A DNA stretch of 64,000 nt from Gemmatimonadaceae bacterium (GCA_030835125.1 JAUQWM010000046.1:43728-107727); one strand, 5' to 3'. Counted from the stretch's first letter, positions 33,786 through 43,233 are shown. The notes: generated from the sequence alone by a model not told the origin. Made by a program: numbers and translations.

Positions 33786-34241
33786 TCAGATGTGGTCGAG
33801 GAACTCGCGTGTGGTGTCCAGCTCCGCCTTCGTGCGGATGATGAACGCACTGATGGCCAGCGCGAGGTTGCGGCAGAACGCGGCGAACCAGCCGGCGACG
33901 AACGCGACCGCAAACCCCCACGCCGCGCCGACGAGCACGCCGGGCCAGCTGATCGTGTAGCCGTAGAAGTACTCCCCGAGCAGGAACAACGGGAAGCCGC
34001 GATCCTCCGGCATCAACAGCCGGGCGACCGTCAACAGCGCCATGACGAGCGCGCCGGCGACCCCGGTGGCGGCCCCGAACGCGCGCTTGTGCAGGGGAGC
34101 GAACGCGTACAGCATCGCGGGGATGACCGGCGCTTCTTCCGGAGTCACCCGGATGTGGCTGCCCGGTGTGACCACATCGCCGCGCGGTTGATACGCCAAG
34201 TGGCCTCCTCGCCGAGGTGTCACGGATCGCCAGCGGTCCAT
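33786..34241 (-). CDS. Small membrane protein, unknown function
   Basis: A 151-residue protein with two or three membrane helices (about 57-75, 94-120). The N-terminus is polar. Start ATG 34241 overlaps the end of the glycosyltransferase gene by 22 bases; an upstream start at 34277 would overlap more. It precedes another small membrane protein in the same operon. No family is recognised. Confidence 0.6.
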   Translation of the reverse strand: MDRWRSVTPRRGGHLAYQPRGDVVTPGSHIRVTPEEAPVIPAMLYAFAPLHKRAFGAATGVAGALVMALLTVARLLMPEDRGFPLFLLGEYFYGYTISWPGVLVGAAWGFAVAFVAGWFAAFCRNLALAISAFIIRTKAELDTTREFLDHI

Positions 34242-35335
34242 GAGCTCGGTCTGTTCCTGGTGGGAACGGGCGGCCACCGCTTCACGCCCACCTCGGCGTA
34301 CGCCGACATGGTGGGATCAGGAATCGGGGCCCCGACGAACCATTGCAGCAATGTGCCGATACCAAAGGAGACACCATTCAGCAGATAGTACAACAGGTGC
34401 GCCGGCATCACCAGCACGGCGAACACGACGCCGCGGACCCTGGCAAAGAAGCGCCAGAGCGAGAGGTTGAGGGCCAGGACCACCGCCACGCTCCAGCCAG
34501 CGAGCAGCACCAGCGGCCAGGAACGGTGCAGGGGGGACGACAGCAGGAGGAAGAAGGCCAGCCAAGTGAGCGCCGTGTTCACCTTCTCCGTCCAGCGAAG
34601 GTTGAGCGATCCGCTGGACATCATCTTCCCCCGGTGGACGAGCAGGCGCGCCCATGGGATCCCGCGATCGCGCAGGTCGGTCCGCACCACGTTCCAGAAC
34701 GTCCACCGCTTGAGGTGCGTGACCTGGATCCCCGGAACGAGCACGATGCGCTTCCCCAGGCGCCTGATTCGCGCCCCGAGTTCGATGTCCTCGATCTGCG
34801 GCCGGCCGTAGTGCCATTCGTCATACTGACCCGCCTCGGCGAACACCTCGCGACGCACCGCACCCGCGCCCGCCCAGAACGTCTCGACATCGCCTGCGTT
34901 CTGGTGGTGCACGTAGTGGTGGATGAGGTTCCGGTACTGCGACATCAGGCCGACCGCCGGCGGATGATCGTCGTACGAGCCGAAGGCAGCGCCGATCCCC
35001 GCTTCTTCCTCGAACAGCGCGGCAAACCGCGACAGCGTGTCCACGTGGGCGACACAGTCGGAGTCGATGAACACGATGACGTCACCGCGGCTGACCTCGA
35101 AGCCGCGATTGCGGGCGTAGGCCGGGCCATGGGGCCGCCCGGGCAGCGTTACCACGGTGTCCGCGTAGCGCGCCGCGATCAGCGACGTCTCGTCAGAACT
35201 GCCGTCGTCGACAACGACCAGCTCCCAGCGGTCGCGCGGGAGGTCGGAGTTGCGCAGCGCACCGAGCGACCGCGGCAGGAGCCCCGCCGCGTTGTGCGCC
35301 GGCATGATGACCGTGAGGAAGGGATGACCGCTCAC
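34220..35335 (-). CDS. Glycosyltransferase family 2 with C-terminal membrane helices
   Basis: The 371-residue GT-A enzyme has LTVIMPAHNAA, the nucleotide-sugar motif VVVDDGSSD and the metal-binding DXD-like FIDSDC. QIEDIELGARIRRLG is the GT2 acceptor-site ED motif. Three to four C-terminal hydrophobic helices (about 250-345) anchor it to the inner membrane. It adds a sugar to the lipid-linked repeat unit. GTG 35335 overlaps the deacetylase stop by 4 bases (GTGA). Confidence 0.88.
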   Translation of the reverse strand: MSGHPFLTVIMPAHNAAGLLPRSLGALRNSDLPRDRWELVVVDDGSSDETSLIAARYADTVVTLPGRPHGPAYARNRGFEVSRGDVIVFIDSDCVAHVDTLSRFAALFEEEAGIGAAFGSYDDHPPAVGLMSQYRNLIHHYVHHQNAGDVETFWAGAGAVRREVFAEAGQYDEWHYGRPQIEDIELGARIRRLGKRIVLVPGIQVTHLKRWTFWNVVRTDLRDRGIPWARLLVHRGKMMSSGSLNLRWTEKVNTALTWLAFFLLLSSPLHRSWPLVLLAGWSVAVVLALNLSLWRFFARVRGVVFAVLVMPAHLLYYLLNGVSFGIGTLLQWFVGAPIPDPTMSAYAEVGVKRWPPVPTRNRPSSWTAGDP

Positions 35336-36081
35336 CGACCTTTCCCTCCGGCCGCCATCAGCGCCTTGACCCGCCGCCCCTGGGCCCGCAGCCAGACGCG
35401 GCGTCGAAAAGCAGGGGACCCCCAGTCCTCGAGCTGCCCCGGTTCACGGAAATAGAAGGCGTCGAGGCGGGGCAACAGGGCGCGGTCTTCATCATCGCTG
35501 AGCGGCCGCAACTCGGTCGTGCAACTGTCGACGAAGACATCGCGCGCCACCCGGGCCACGTCGTCGTTCACCGCACCGTAGGGGTAGGCGAATCGCGCCG
35601 GCCTGACGCCGAGTACCGCCGCGATCCGCTCGGCGCATCCCGCGGTTTCGTCCTCGAGCCGGGAGCCGGACAGGGACGACAGGTCCGCATGGCACCGGGT
35701 GTGCGCGCCAATCTCGATACCGGCCACCGCGATCGCGCTCAGGTCGTCCCAGTGCATCAGTGGCAGGGTTGGTATCCCCGGCGCCTCATGGCCGCCCCAG
35801 GCGTTGGTGCCGCCAACGGCGTCCGAAACGACGAAGACCGTCGCCGGAAGCCCGCTGTCGGCCAGGAGTGGGGCGGCGATGTCCGCGAAGTTGAGGAACG
35901 CATCATCGAAGGTGAGGGCGACGGCATCTTCTTCAGCACCTGGCGACGTGATGTCGGCGAGCGGAACCACGCGCACCCGTCCCGAGGCCAGGAACCGGAC
36001 GTGCGCACGGAAGGCGTCCTCGGCGATCGACACCGGCGAGCCTGACGAGTCGATCGAGTGATACGTGAGGATCGCCCGCAT
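35332..36081 (-). CDS. NodB-type polysaccharide deacetylase
   Basis: A 249-residue carbohydrate esterase family 4 enzyme that removes N- or O-acetyl groups. Motif 1 is LTFDDAF with the catalytic Asp pair, motif 2 is HTRCH (metal-binding HxxxH) and motif 3 is FAYPYG. No signal peptide is seen, so it probably acts on cytoplasmic lipid-linked or membrane-associated sugars. It overlaps the downstream GT2 gene by 4 bases. Confidence 0.88.
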   Translation of the reverse strand: MRAILTYHSIDSSGSPVSIAEDAFRAHVRFLASGRVRVVPLADITSPGAEEDAVALTFDDAFLNFADIAAPLLADSGLPATVFVVSDAVGGTNAWGGHEAPGIPTLPLMHWDDLSAIAVAGIEIGAHTRCHADLSSLSGSRLEDETAGCAERIAAVLGVRPARFAYPYGAVNDDVARVARDVFVDSCTTELRPLSDDEDRALLPRLDAFYFREPGQLEDWGSPAFRRRVWLRAQGRRVKALMAAGGKGR

Positions 36082-36090
36082 CTGTTGTGC

Positions 36091-37101
36091 CTAGGACGCG
36101 GCCGCGGCAGGCCGTCCCCTCATCGGGGTCTCGCCGGCCAGCCGCGTCCGCTGGTCCGCCACCACGTCCCGGACGATCTCATCCAGCGGCGTGCGCGGGC
36201 GGAAACCCGTCGCGCCCTCGAGCTTCGAGACGTCAGGCACGCGGCGCAGCATGTCCTCGAACCCCGCGGCATAGGCCTCCGCGTAAGGCACCGTCACGAT
36301 CTCCGAGGTGCTGCCGGCCTCCACCCGTACTCGCTCGGCGAGCTGCCGGATCGTCGTCTCCTCGGTGGACCCGATGTTGAAGACCTCGTTGATCGCGGTC
36401 GGCGTCTGGACCAGCCGCAGCAGGCCCTCGACCGCGTCGCGGACATGCCCGAAGCACCGCGACTGGTCGCCGCTGCCATAGACGGTGATCGGTTCGTTGC
36501 GGAGTGCCTGGCGCGCGAAATTCGGGAGCACCATGCCATAGCGGCCGGTCTGGCGGGGACCCACCGTGTTGAAGAACCGGACCACGATCACCGGGACTCC
36601 CTTCTCGTGGGCGTAGGCCAGCGAGAGCCACTCGTCGAGGGCCTTCGAGCAGGCGTAGGCCCATCTCGAATGCGACGTGGGGCCGAGCTGGAGGTCGTGG
36701 TCCTCACGGAACGGTACGCGCGTGGACTTGCCGTATACCTCGGACGTCGACGCCACCACAACGAGCTTCTGCTTCTTGGCCGCCGCCGCCAGGACCGCCT
36801 CGGTCGCGCCGACATTGGTCTCGATCGTATGCACCGGGTTTTCCACGATGAGCCTGACGCCGACCGCGGCCGCCAGGTGCACCGTCACGTCGGCGCTGTC
36901 CACCAGTTCCGACACCAGCGGTCGATCGAGCGCCGAGCCGATGCGGTACTGGAATCCCGGTCGCCCGACGAGGTGCGACACGTTGTCCATGCTCCCCGTC
37001 GACAGGTCATCGAGGACCGTGACACGGTCCCCATTGGCGACGAGGCGTTCGGCGAGGTGGGACCCGATGAACCCGCACCCGCCCGTGATGAAGACGTTCA
37101 C
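36091..37101 (-). CDS. NAD-dependent sugar epimerase/dehydratase
   Basis: The 336-residue SDR protein has the NAD loop GGCGFIGSH near the start and the catalytic STSEVYG and YACSK (Tyr-x3-Lys) motifs. RFFNTVGPRQTGRYGMVLPNF is typical of UDP-glucuronate decarboxylase/4-epimerase-like enzymes. The exact nucleotide sugar cannot be told. It overlaps the GT4 gene by 4 bases and makes a precursor for the repeat unit. Confidence 0.85.
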   Translation of the reverse strand: MNVFITGGCGFIGSHLAERLVANGDRVTVLDDLSTGSMDNVSHLVGRPGFQYRIGSALDRPLVSELVDSADVTVHLAAAVGVRLIVENPVHTIETNVGATEAVLAAAAKKQKLVVVASTSEVYGKSTRVPFREDHDLQLGPTSHSRWAYACSKALDEWLSLAYAHEKGVPVIVVRFFNTVGPRQTGRYGMVLPNFARQALRNEPITVYGSGDQSRCFGHVRDAVEGLLRLVQTPTAINEVFNIGSTEETTIRQLAERVRVEAGSTSEIVTVPYAEAYAAGFEDMLRRVPDVSKLEGATGFRPRTPLDEIVRDVVADQRTRLAGETPMRGRPAAAAS

Positions 37102-38378
37102 GCGACCTCCAGTTCGGCCAGGGCATCGAGCACGGCCCGATGGCCACGCCGTTCGGCGGCGCGCCTGACGATGCCGAGGTATTGGGGGATCACGGCGCTC
37201 TCGCTCCAGCGCTCGACGTACCCACGATAGCCGGCTCGGGAGAGCCGCGCGCGGTGAGAAGGGTCGTCCTGCAGGCGGTGCATGGCCAACACGAGTTCCT
37301 CGCTGGTCTGAAAAAGCTCGCCGCCCCCGGACCGTTCCACGATTTCGGGGAAGGGACCGAGCCGGCGCGCGATCACGGGCGTTCCCTGCCGGAACGCCTC
37401 TATCAGGACGATCCCGAACGTCTCATAGCACACCGAGGGAACAATGGTGGCGATGGCGTGCCGGTAGTACCGGGACAGGTCGTCGGGTGAGATGCGGCCC
37501 AGGAACCGGACGTTCGCCATTCCCGCCGCCTGGGTCCGAAGCTCCGCGGCGTACTCCCCGTCCCCGGCGATCAGGAGGTCGGCCCCGGGATACCGGGCGA
37601 AGACCGGGATCACGTCCTGGAGTCCCTTGATCCGCTCCAGCCGGCCGGCGAAGAAGAAGAAGGGGCGGTCATGCGGGGGGACGCCTGTGGCGACCGGCAC
37701 GTCGCGCGATTCAGGGTCCGGGAGGAAGTACGACAGGACCTCCATGTCCCGGGAAAACCCCCTCTGGCGATGCATGTCCCGGCTGAATTCGCTCATGGCG
37801 ATGACGGCGTCCACACGCTCGATCTCGCGTTCCAGGAGGCCCGTCTGGCGCCACAGCTGTGGCGGGCGCCGGTAGCTGAGCGTGCACTTGAAGCACTCGG
37901 GCGTCTCGCAGCGCTCTCGCCCGTCCTTCCAGAGCACGTGCATGGGGCAGATGAGCCAGTGCTCGTGCGCCATGTAGAGGGACACCGCGTCGCTGGCAAA
38001 TTCGAACAGCCCCGGACCGCCCACCAGCGAGACATTATGGAAGTTGACGACGTCGAAATGACCGTCGCGGACCAGCGTCGTTATGCGGCGCCGGTTCATG
38101 ACCGGACGACCGAGCTGCTGGGTGAGGAGTGGTGACAGCAGGCCGGCGCCACTCCGCAGGCGGACGACCTCGACCCCCTCGTCGTCGTCGGACACCGGGT
38201 TCGGTTCGGGGCCCCGGTGCAGCGCGTTGTATGCGTCCACGTCGTGCGCCACGGTGACGTGGTGGCCGCGCCGCACCAGGGCGCGAGAGAGCCGCTGGAT
38301 GCCAATCGCGTCCCCGCCGAATGAATACGGCGGGTAGAACGTCGTGAACATGCAGAAGCGCAACGGCTTGCGGCTCAT
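37098..38378 (-). CDS. Glycosyltransferase family 4
   Basis: The 426-residue GT-B enzyme has an N-terminal YSFGGDAIGIQRLSRAL loop and the C-terminal GT4 nucleotide site FFAGRLERIKGL and VPSVCYETFGIVLIEAFRQGTPVIA, with the E-x7-E motif. A cysteine cluster CETPECFKC (around residue 150) may bind metal. ATG 38378 was chosen because of the GAGAAG Shine-Dalgarno; an earlier in-frame start at 38420 exists. The flippase gene lies upstream on the same strand. Confidence 0.88.
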   Translation of the reverse strand: MSRKPLRFCMFTTFYPPYSFGGDAIGIQRLSRALVRRGHHVTVAHDVDAYNALHRGPEPNPVSDDDEGVEVVRLRSGAGLLSPLLTQQLGRPVMNRRRITTLVRDGHFDVVNFHNVSLVGGPGLFEFASDAVSLYMAHEHWLICPMHVLWKDGRERCETPECFKCTLSYRRPPQLWRQTGLLEREIERVDAVIAMSEFSRDMHRQRGFSRDMEVLSYFLPDPESRDVPVATGVPPHDRPFFFFAGRLERIKGLQDVIPVFARYPGADLLIAGDGEYAAELRTQAAGMANVRFLGRISPDDLSRYYRHAIATIVPSVCYETFGIVLIEAFRQGTPVIARRLGPFPEIVERSGGGELFQTSEELVLAMHRLQDDPSHRARLSRAGYRGYVERWSESAVIPQYLGIVRRAAERRGHRAVLDALAELEVA

Positions 38379-38567
38379 CCGACTTCTCAGGCTCCCAGCA
38401 GGTTGTTCGCTGCGTTTCACGGAAGGTCCGATACATCACGCAATTAGGACGACCGAGCAACGCCCTGAAAAACAAACCGCGTGCGTCCGCGTAACCCACT
38501 GTAATTCCGCATGTTAGACGCCCAGAGCAGCAGTGTCCAGACTCAGTATCCGCGTCTGGTGTTGCGC

Positions 38568-39974
38568 TTACACAACAATGCGCCGCGCGTCACCGACACC
38601 GACCCGCACCACCCCGGTGATCACCAGTCCGACAAGGTACAGCAGGCCTCCCGCGGCCACGAGCACGAAGAGGGGCCTTTCTCCAAGGAAGACGAGTCCG
38701 GCAGCCATGATTCCCGCGGCGGCCACCGGGCGAACCACCCGTCGAGGCGAGGGCAGTGCGTAGCCGTGCTGGGACGCGTAACGAAGGGCGATCGCCAGGC
38801 GGACGGCCTCGGTCGCGACAGTGACGGCAGCCGCCCCGATCATGCCGAAACGCGGCACGACTGGTATCAGGATGGCGACGTTGAAGGCCGCACACATGGC
38901 GTTGATCCGGATGAGTTGGCGTTCGCCCCCCACCGAGCCGATCAATCCCACAATCGCAATCTCGCGGGCGGCGGCGATCGGGATCGCTGGAAGGAGCCAG
39001 GCCAGGGCCGCCACCGCAGGCAGGTAGTCACTCCCGAAGACGAGTTGGATCAGCGGCGCCGAGGTGATCATCCCGCCCACGGCCACCGGCAGCGACACCA
39101 GCACGGCGAGGAGCATCGCCGACGCATAGGCCTCATCGCGCGAGGCGTCATGCCGTTCGAGTCGGGCCAGCGAGGGCATGACACTGTGCGCCCACGTGAC
39201 CGACAGGTTGGCGGCAAAGGCGATGAACGTATACGCCGCAGCGTAATAGCCGGCCGCCGCCTGCCCCGAGATCACGCGGAGGTAGATCAGGTCGGCGTTG
39301 AACAACACGAGCCCCAGCAGCGTGAAGCCGACGAGGTGCGGGCTCCTGGCGAAGAGGGCTCGACTCTGATCCCACCGCAGGGTGACCGCCGGCTTGATGC
39401 CGAGGCGGGAAAGCCCCGCGAACATGACGATGGCGCTCAGCGCGAGCGCGAGCACCGCGGCGATGGGGACCATCGCGACGTCCCCGACGTCGTGCACGGC
39501 CAGGACGACAATGGCCAGCGCCGTCAGGTCCCCCAGCACCCGCGCCGCCGCGACCCAGCCCGACTGTTGCATCCCCAGGAAGACCCAGCGCGTGCTTGTC
39601 GCGACGAACACGAGTCCCAGGGAGTAGAGCGCGAGGATCGCCCCGTCAGGCTGCTCGAGCAGGAAGACCCCCGACACCGCTACCACCAGCGTGAGCGCCA
39701 GCGCGATCGTGACCCGGACGGTGAGCGCGGCCGAGACCAGTCCCTGGATCCCGTCGCGAAGTCTCGCGATCGCCGGCACCCCCGACAGCTCGATGCCACC
39801 GTCGGCGACCTGGTTCAGGTAGAGCATGACGCCCGAGGCGACCCCGATGACGCCGTACATTGCCGGGCCAAGGCGTCGCGCGACGACCAGCAGGGCCACG
39901 AACGCCAGGCCCCGGGCGACGGTCTCCCCGATCGCCAGGCTCGCGAAGGACCTCGCAGCACGCCCGTCACTCAT
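38568..39974 (-). CDS. O-antigen/EPS flippase (Wzx-like)
   Basis: A 468-residue protein with about 12-14 membrane helices in the MATE/MVF/Wzx pattern. SLAIGETVARGLAFVALLVVARRLGPAMYGVIG is the usual opening of Wzx proteins. It flips lipid-linked repeat units across the inner membrane. It begins the leftward EPS operon. The 189-base gap to the next gene contains no gene but includes a GGTGT...ACAC element that begins inside the last codons of this gene. Confidence 0.88.
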   Translation of the reverse strand: MSDGRAARSFASLAIGETVARGLAFVALLVVARRLGPAMYGVIGVASGVMLYLNQVADGGIELSGVPAIARLRDGIQGLVSAALTVRVTIALALTLVVAVSGVFLLEQPDGAILALYSLGLVFVATSTRWVFLGMQQSGWVAAARVLGDLTALAIVVLAVHDVGDVAMVPIAAVLALALSAIVMFAGLSRLGIKPAVTLRWDQSRALFARSPHLVGFTLLGLVLFNADLIYLRVISGQAAAGYYAAAYTFIAFAANLSVTWAHSVMPSLARLERHDASRDEAYASAMLLAVLVSLPVAVGGMITSAPLIQLVFGSDYLPAVAALAWLLPAIPIAAAREIAIVGLIGSVGGERQLIRINAMCAAFNVAILIPVVPRFGMIGAAAVTVATEAVRLAIALRYASQHGYALPSPRRVVRPVAAAGIMAAGLVFLGERPLFVLVAAGGLLYLVGLVITGVVRVGVGDARRIVV

Positions 39975-40178
39975 TGACGCAGTTCGCTGGTGACGTTGAA
40001 CCCGGGCTCATTGAGCTGATGGCGAGCACACGCGGGAGACATTAGCTGGTGGCATGGTGGACAGCTGGAGACGAATCGAGGGCCCCGGGGACAACTTCGC
40101 GCGCTGCTTACGTTAGTGGGACGGGCGCCGGCGTGACTCATCGTCCATTGGGCGAACCGGCAAGCCCGGGAACGATCT

Positions 40179-41252
40179 GTGCAAACGCATGGCCCCGAAG
40201 TGAACGCAACGACCCTCCGCTGCCCGCAGTGCCACTCCGCGCTCAAGCCGGCACCCGGCTCCAGCGACGATGTCGACCGGCTGTGCTGCGAAGGCTGTGG
40301 CCGGGACTGGCCGGTGCGCTTCGGCATCCCGGACCTGCGCGCGAACGGCGTGGTCGATCCCTACCTCACGATTGACGAGGACATCCGCGCCGCCGGGCGC
40401 CTCTTCGAGCGCGCAGATCGCGGTGGGTTCGAGGACGCCCTGGCCGCCTACTACGAAACCAACGCCCGGGTATCGCCGGCACAGGCGCGACGGTTCATCG
40501 CCGGCACGCTGGCGGCCGAGGAACGCTCCAGGGCAGTGCTCTCCGCATGGATCGGACCTGGCGGGTTGTCCGGGGACCTCACGTTCGTCGATGCGGGCTG
40601 CGGAACGGGTCCGCTCCTGGTGGCGGCGTACCGGCCTGCCGTGCGCCTGGTCGGGATCGATGTCGGCCTGCGATGGCTGGTGCTGGCGGCGGCGCGACTC
40701 CGGGAGCGCGGTGTGCCGGCCGAACTGGCCTGTGCCGGGGCGGAACAGCTCCCCCTCCCCGCACGTTCGGTCGATATCCTGGGTTCGGAGTCCCTCCTGG
40801 AGAACGTCCCCTCGGCCTCGGCGGCCCTCGGCGACGCCGCGCGAGTCCTTCGTGACGGCGGCATCCTCTGCCTGACGACGGCCAACCGCAGGAGCCTTGG
40901 ACCCGACCCCCACGTCGGCTTGCCGATGGGTGGATGGCTCCCGGACCGTGTCGTCGGTGCCTGGGCGACGCGACACGGCATGGTGCCACCGAGTCGCCAC
41001 CTGCTCACGGCCGGCGAGCTGAAGTCGCTCCTGGCCGCGGCGTCCTTCACCGGGGTCCGCATCGCGCCTCCCCCGGTGGTCGAGGCCCAGGTGCGGAACG
41101 CGCCGGCACCCCTGCGGGCCGCGGTGGCCGCCTACGGGACGCTTGCCCGCCTCGCCCCGGGTCGCGCCTTCCTCACCGCGTTCGGCCCGCTGCTGCTGGC
41201 GGTGGCGCGCCGGGCCCCGGCTGGTCAGGCCTTGCCGCGGCCCGGCGCCTGA
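40179..41252 (+). CDS. SAM-dependent methyltransferase with N-terminal zinc ribbon
   Basis: The 357-residue protein has a Trm112-like zinc ribbon CPQC...CEGC (residues about 15-43) and a class I methyltransferase core. DAGCGTGPLLVAA is the SAM-binding motif I, GIDVGLRWL motif II, and LGSESLLENVPSASAAL the motif near post I. The target is unknown; sugar or lipid methylation fits the island. GTG 40179 has a GGGA Shine-Dalgarno 8 bases upstream. The 200-base region upstream contains no clear promoter. Confidence 0.8.
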   Translation: MQTHGPEVNATTLRCPQCHSALKPAPGSSDDVDRLCCEGCGRDWPVRFGIPDLRANGVVDPYLTIDEDIRAAGRLFERADRGGFEDALAAYYETNARVSPAQARRFIAGTLAAEERSRAVLSAWIGPGGLSGDLTFVDAGCGTGPLLVAAYRPAVRLVGIDVGLRWLVLAAARLRERGVPAELACAGAEQLPLPARSVDILGSESLLENVPSASAALGDAARVLRDGGILCLTTANRRSLGPDPHVGLPMGGWLPDRVVGAWATRHGMVPPSRHLLTAGELKSLLAAASFTGVRIAPPPVVEAQVRNAPAPLRAAVAAYGTLARLAPGRAFLTAFGPLLLAVARRAPAGQALPRPGA

Positions 41253-42343
41253 GCGGAAGGCTCCTCGGCCATGATCTCACCCTGCCGGCGCACCGACTCC
41301 CGGTGGATGATCTCGTACAGCTCGCGCGCGTAGTCCGCCCCCAGACCTAACGACTCGGCGCGCGCCACGCGGTCCTCGAGGAGGGCGCTCCAGCGGGACA
41401 GCTGCAGCGTGGACACGTTGTTCTCACGCTTGCAGTCGGCGATCTCCTCCACGACCCGCATGCGCAGGGCGAGGGCCTCGAGGAGGTCGTGGTCGATGCG
41501 GTCGATCCGCTCGCGCAGCGCTTCCAGCGCCGCGAGAAACCCGGCGTCGACCGACGTCTCGCGGCGCACCTTCAGGTGGTCGAGGATCTCGCCGAGCCGC
41601 TCGGGGGTCACCTGCTGCGCGGCATCGCTCCAGGCCTGGTCCGGGTTGGGATGCGCCTCGACCATGAGGCCGTCCAGCCCGAGGTCGAGCGCCTGTTGCG
41701 CAATGTCCTGGATCATGTCACGCCGGCCCGTGATGTGGCTGGGGTCCGTGATGACCGGGATCTCCGGATGCTGGCGCCGGAACTCGATCGCAAGCTCCCA
41801 CATCGGCGGGTTCCGGAAGCGCGACTTCGACGCCACCGCGAACCCCCGGTGGATGACACCGAGCGCGCGCACGCCCGCGCGATTGATGCGCTCGAGGGCC
41901 CCGGTCCACAGGCCCAGGTCGGGGCTGGTGGGATTCTTGACCAGGACCGGCACGGTGACCCCGCGCAGGGCATCCGCGATTTCCTGCACCGAGAACGGGT
42001 TCACGGTGGTGCGCGCGCCGATCCAGAGCAGGTCGACGCCGTGATGCAGTGCGGCCTCGACGTGGGCGGCGGTGGCGACCTCGGTCGCGGTGCGCAGCCC
42101 GTACTCGCGGCCGGCCGCGACCAGCCACGGCAGGGCCACGTCACCCATCCCCTCGAAGGCGGCCGGCCGGGTCCGCGCCTTCCAGATGCCGGCGCGAAAA
42201 TAGTCCACGCGGACGCCATGCAACCGGCGCGCGGATTCCATCACCTGCGCCTCACTCTCGGCGGCGCACGGGCCGGCGATGACCAGCGGCCGGCCCTCTA
42301 TCCCGCTCCAGCGGACCATCGGGATCGTCTCGAGCGTCGTCAC
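41225..42343 (-). CDS. Bifunctional DAHP synthase / chorismate mutase
   Basis: The 372-residue fusion has an N-terminal KDO8P-like DAHP synthase (about 20-260) with VIAGPCAAES, DYFRAGIWKARTRP, and ITDPSHITGRRD containing metal and substrate residues. A C-terminal AroQ-type chorismate mutase (about 270-350) has RIDRIDHDLLEALALRMRVVEEIADCKRE. The DAHPS-CM order is known in Bacteroidetes and related lineages and gives prephenate feedback. GTG 42343 with a GGAAGG Shine-Dalgarno is preferred over TTG 42364. It provides aromatic amino-acid precursors and overlaps the end of the methyltransferase gene. Confidence 0.9.
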   Translation of the reverse strand: MTTLETIPMVRWSGIEGRPLVIAGPCAAESEAQVMESARRLHGVRVDYFRAGIWKARTRPAAFEGMGDVALPWLVAAGREYGLRTATEVATAAHVEAALHHGVDLLWIGARTTVNPFSVQEIADALRGVTVPVLVKNPTSPDLGLWTGALERINRAGVRALGVIHRGFAVASKSRFRNPPMWELAIEFRRQHPEIPVITDPSHITGRRDMIQDIAQQALDLGLDGLMVEAHPNPDQAWSDAAQQVTPERLGEILDHLKVRRETSVDAGFLAALEALRERIDRIDHDLLEALALRMRVVEEIADCKRENNVSTLQLSRWSALLEDRVARAESLGLGADYARELYEIIHRESVRRQGEIMAEEPSAQAPGRGKA

Positions 42344-42441
42344 GCCGACCTTCCCTGCGAGCAACGCGAGGTCCGCTGGCGTGGACGATCCGCCGCCGCT
42401 AACCTAGGCTCGTCCGACGAACCCGTCGCATGGGAGCCGCG

Positions 42442-43152
42442 ATGAAGGTGGGGCATGAGATCGAGGCCAGGCCGGCGAGCTGGACCTTCGAGGGAAACGT
42501 CGCCGATACGTTCGTCGAGCACGTGCGCCAGTCGGTACCGCTGTACGACGCGGGCCACGAGCTCACCTGCTCGATCAGCGACTATTTCGTCCGCGACGAC
42601 AGCACGTGCTACGAGATCGGCACGTCCACGGGGCAACTGCTCCGCAAGCTGGCCGAGCACCATCGCCACAAGCCGGGTGTCCGCTGGGTCGGCATCGACC
42701 CCGTCGAGGCGATGGTCGAGAAGGCGAGGCAGCACTGCGCGGGGCTCGCGAACGTCGAGGTCATCTGCGACGACGCGCTGACCTTCCCCTTCGAGAAGGC
42801 CGACCTGTTCGTGTCGTACTACTGCATCCAGTTCGTGCAGCCACGGCACCGGCAGGAACTGATCAACCGGATCTACGAGCGGCTGCACTGGGGTGGCGCC
42901 TTCATCATGTTCGAGAAGGTGCGCGGGCCTGACGCCAGGTTCCAGGACATGTCGGTCGCGCTGTACAACGACTTCAAGGCGCGCAACGGGTTCAGCGCCG
43001 ACGAGATCCTCAACAAGACGGCCAGCCTGAAGGGCGTGCTCGAGCCCTTTTCCACCGAGGGCAACCTGGGGCTGCTGCGACGCGCCGGCTTCACCGACAT
43101 CATGTCGGTGATGAAGTGGGTGTCGTTCGAGGGCTTCCTCGCGATCAAGTAA
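42442..43152 (+). CDS. CmoA-like SAM-dependent methyltransferase
   Basis: The 236-residue protein resembles CmoA (carboxy-SAM synthase): SVPLYDAGHEL, CYEIGTSTGQLLRKL (motif I), GIDPVEAMVEKARQH, YYCIQFVQPRHRQEL and the C-terminal SDEILNKTASLKG region (here SADEILNKTASLKG). CmoA makes carboxy-SAM for tRNA wobble uridine modification. No cmoB is visible in the window, so the function could differ. ATG 42442 has a GGGAG Shine-Dalgarno; ATG 42430 has none. It is divergent from the DAHPS-CM gene. Confidence 0.75.
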   Translation: MKVGHEIEARPASWTFEGNVADTFVEHVRQSVPLYDAGHELTCSISDYFVRDDSTCYEIGTSTGQLLRKLAEHHRHKPGVRWVGIDPVEAMVEKARQHCAGLANVEVICDDALTFPFEKADLFVSYYCIQFVQPRHRQELINRIYERLHWGGAFIMFEKVRGPDARFQDMSVALYNDFKARNGFSADEILNKTASLKGVLEPFSTEGNLGLLRRAGFTDIMSVMKWVSFEGFLAIK

Positions 43153-43233
43153 CGCCCGCATTCCCGCCACGCCTCCCCAACCGGGTCCGTTCGCCGGCCA
43201 CGGACGGGCCGCCGGGTGAGCCGGGAAACGTAA

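Noticed and set aside
40180..40200. Leftward sigma-54-like sequence TGCAA-ACGCA-TGGCCC before the flippase gene
   Set aside because: It keeps GC-N10-CC but matches the -24 element poorly, lies about 200 bases from the start, and sits inside another coding start.
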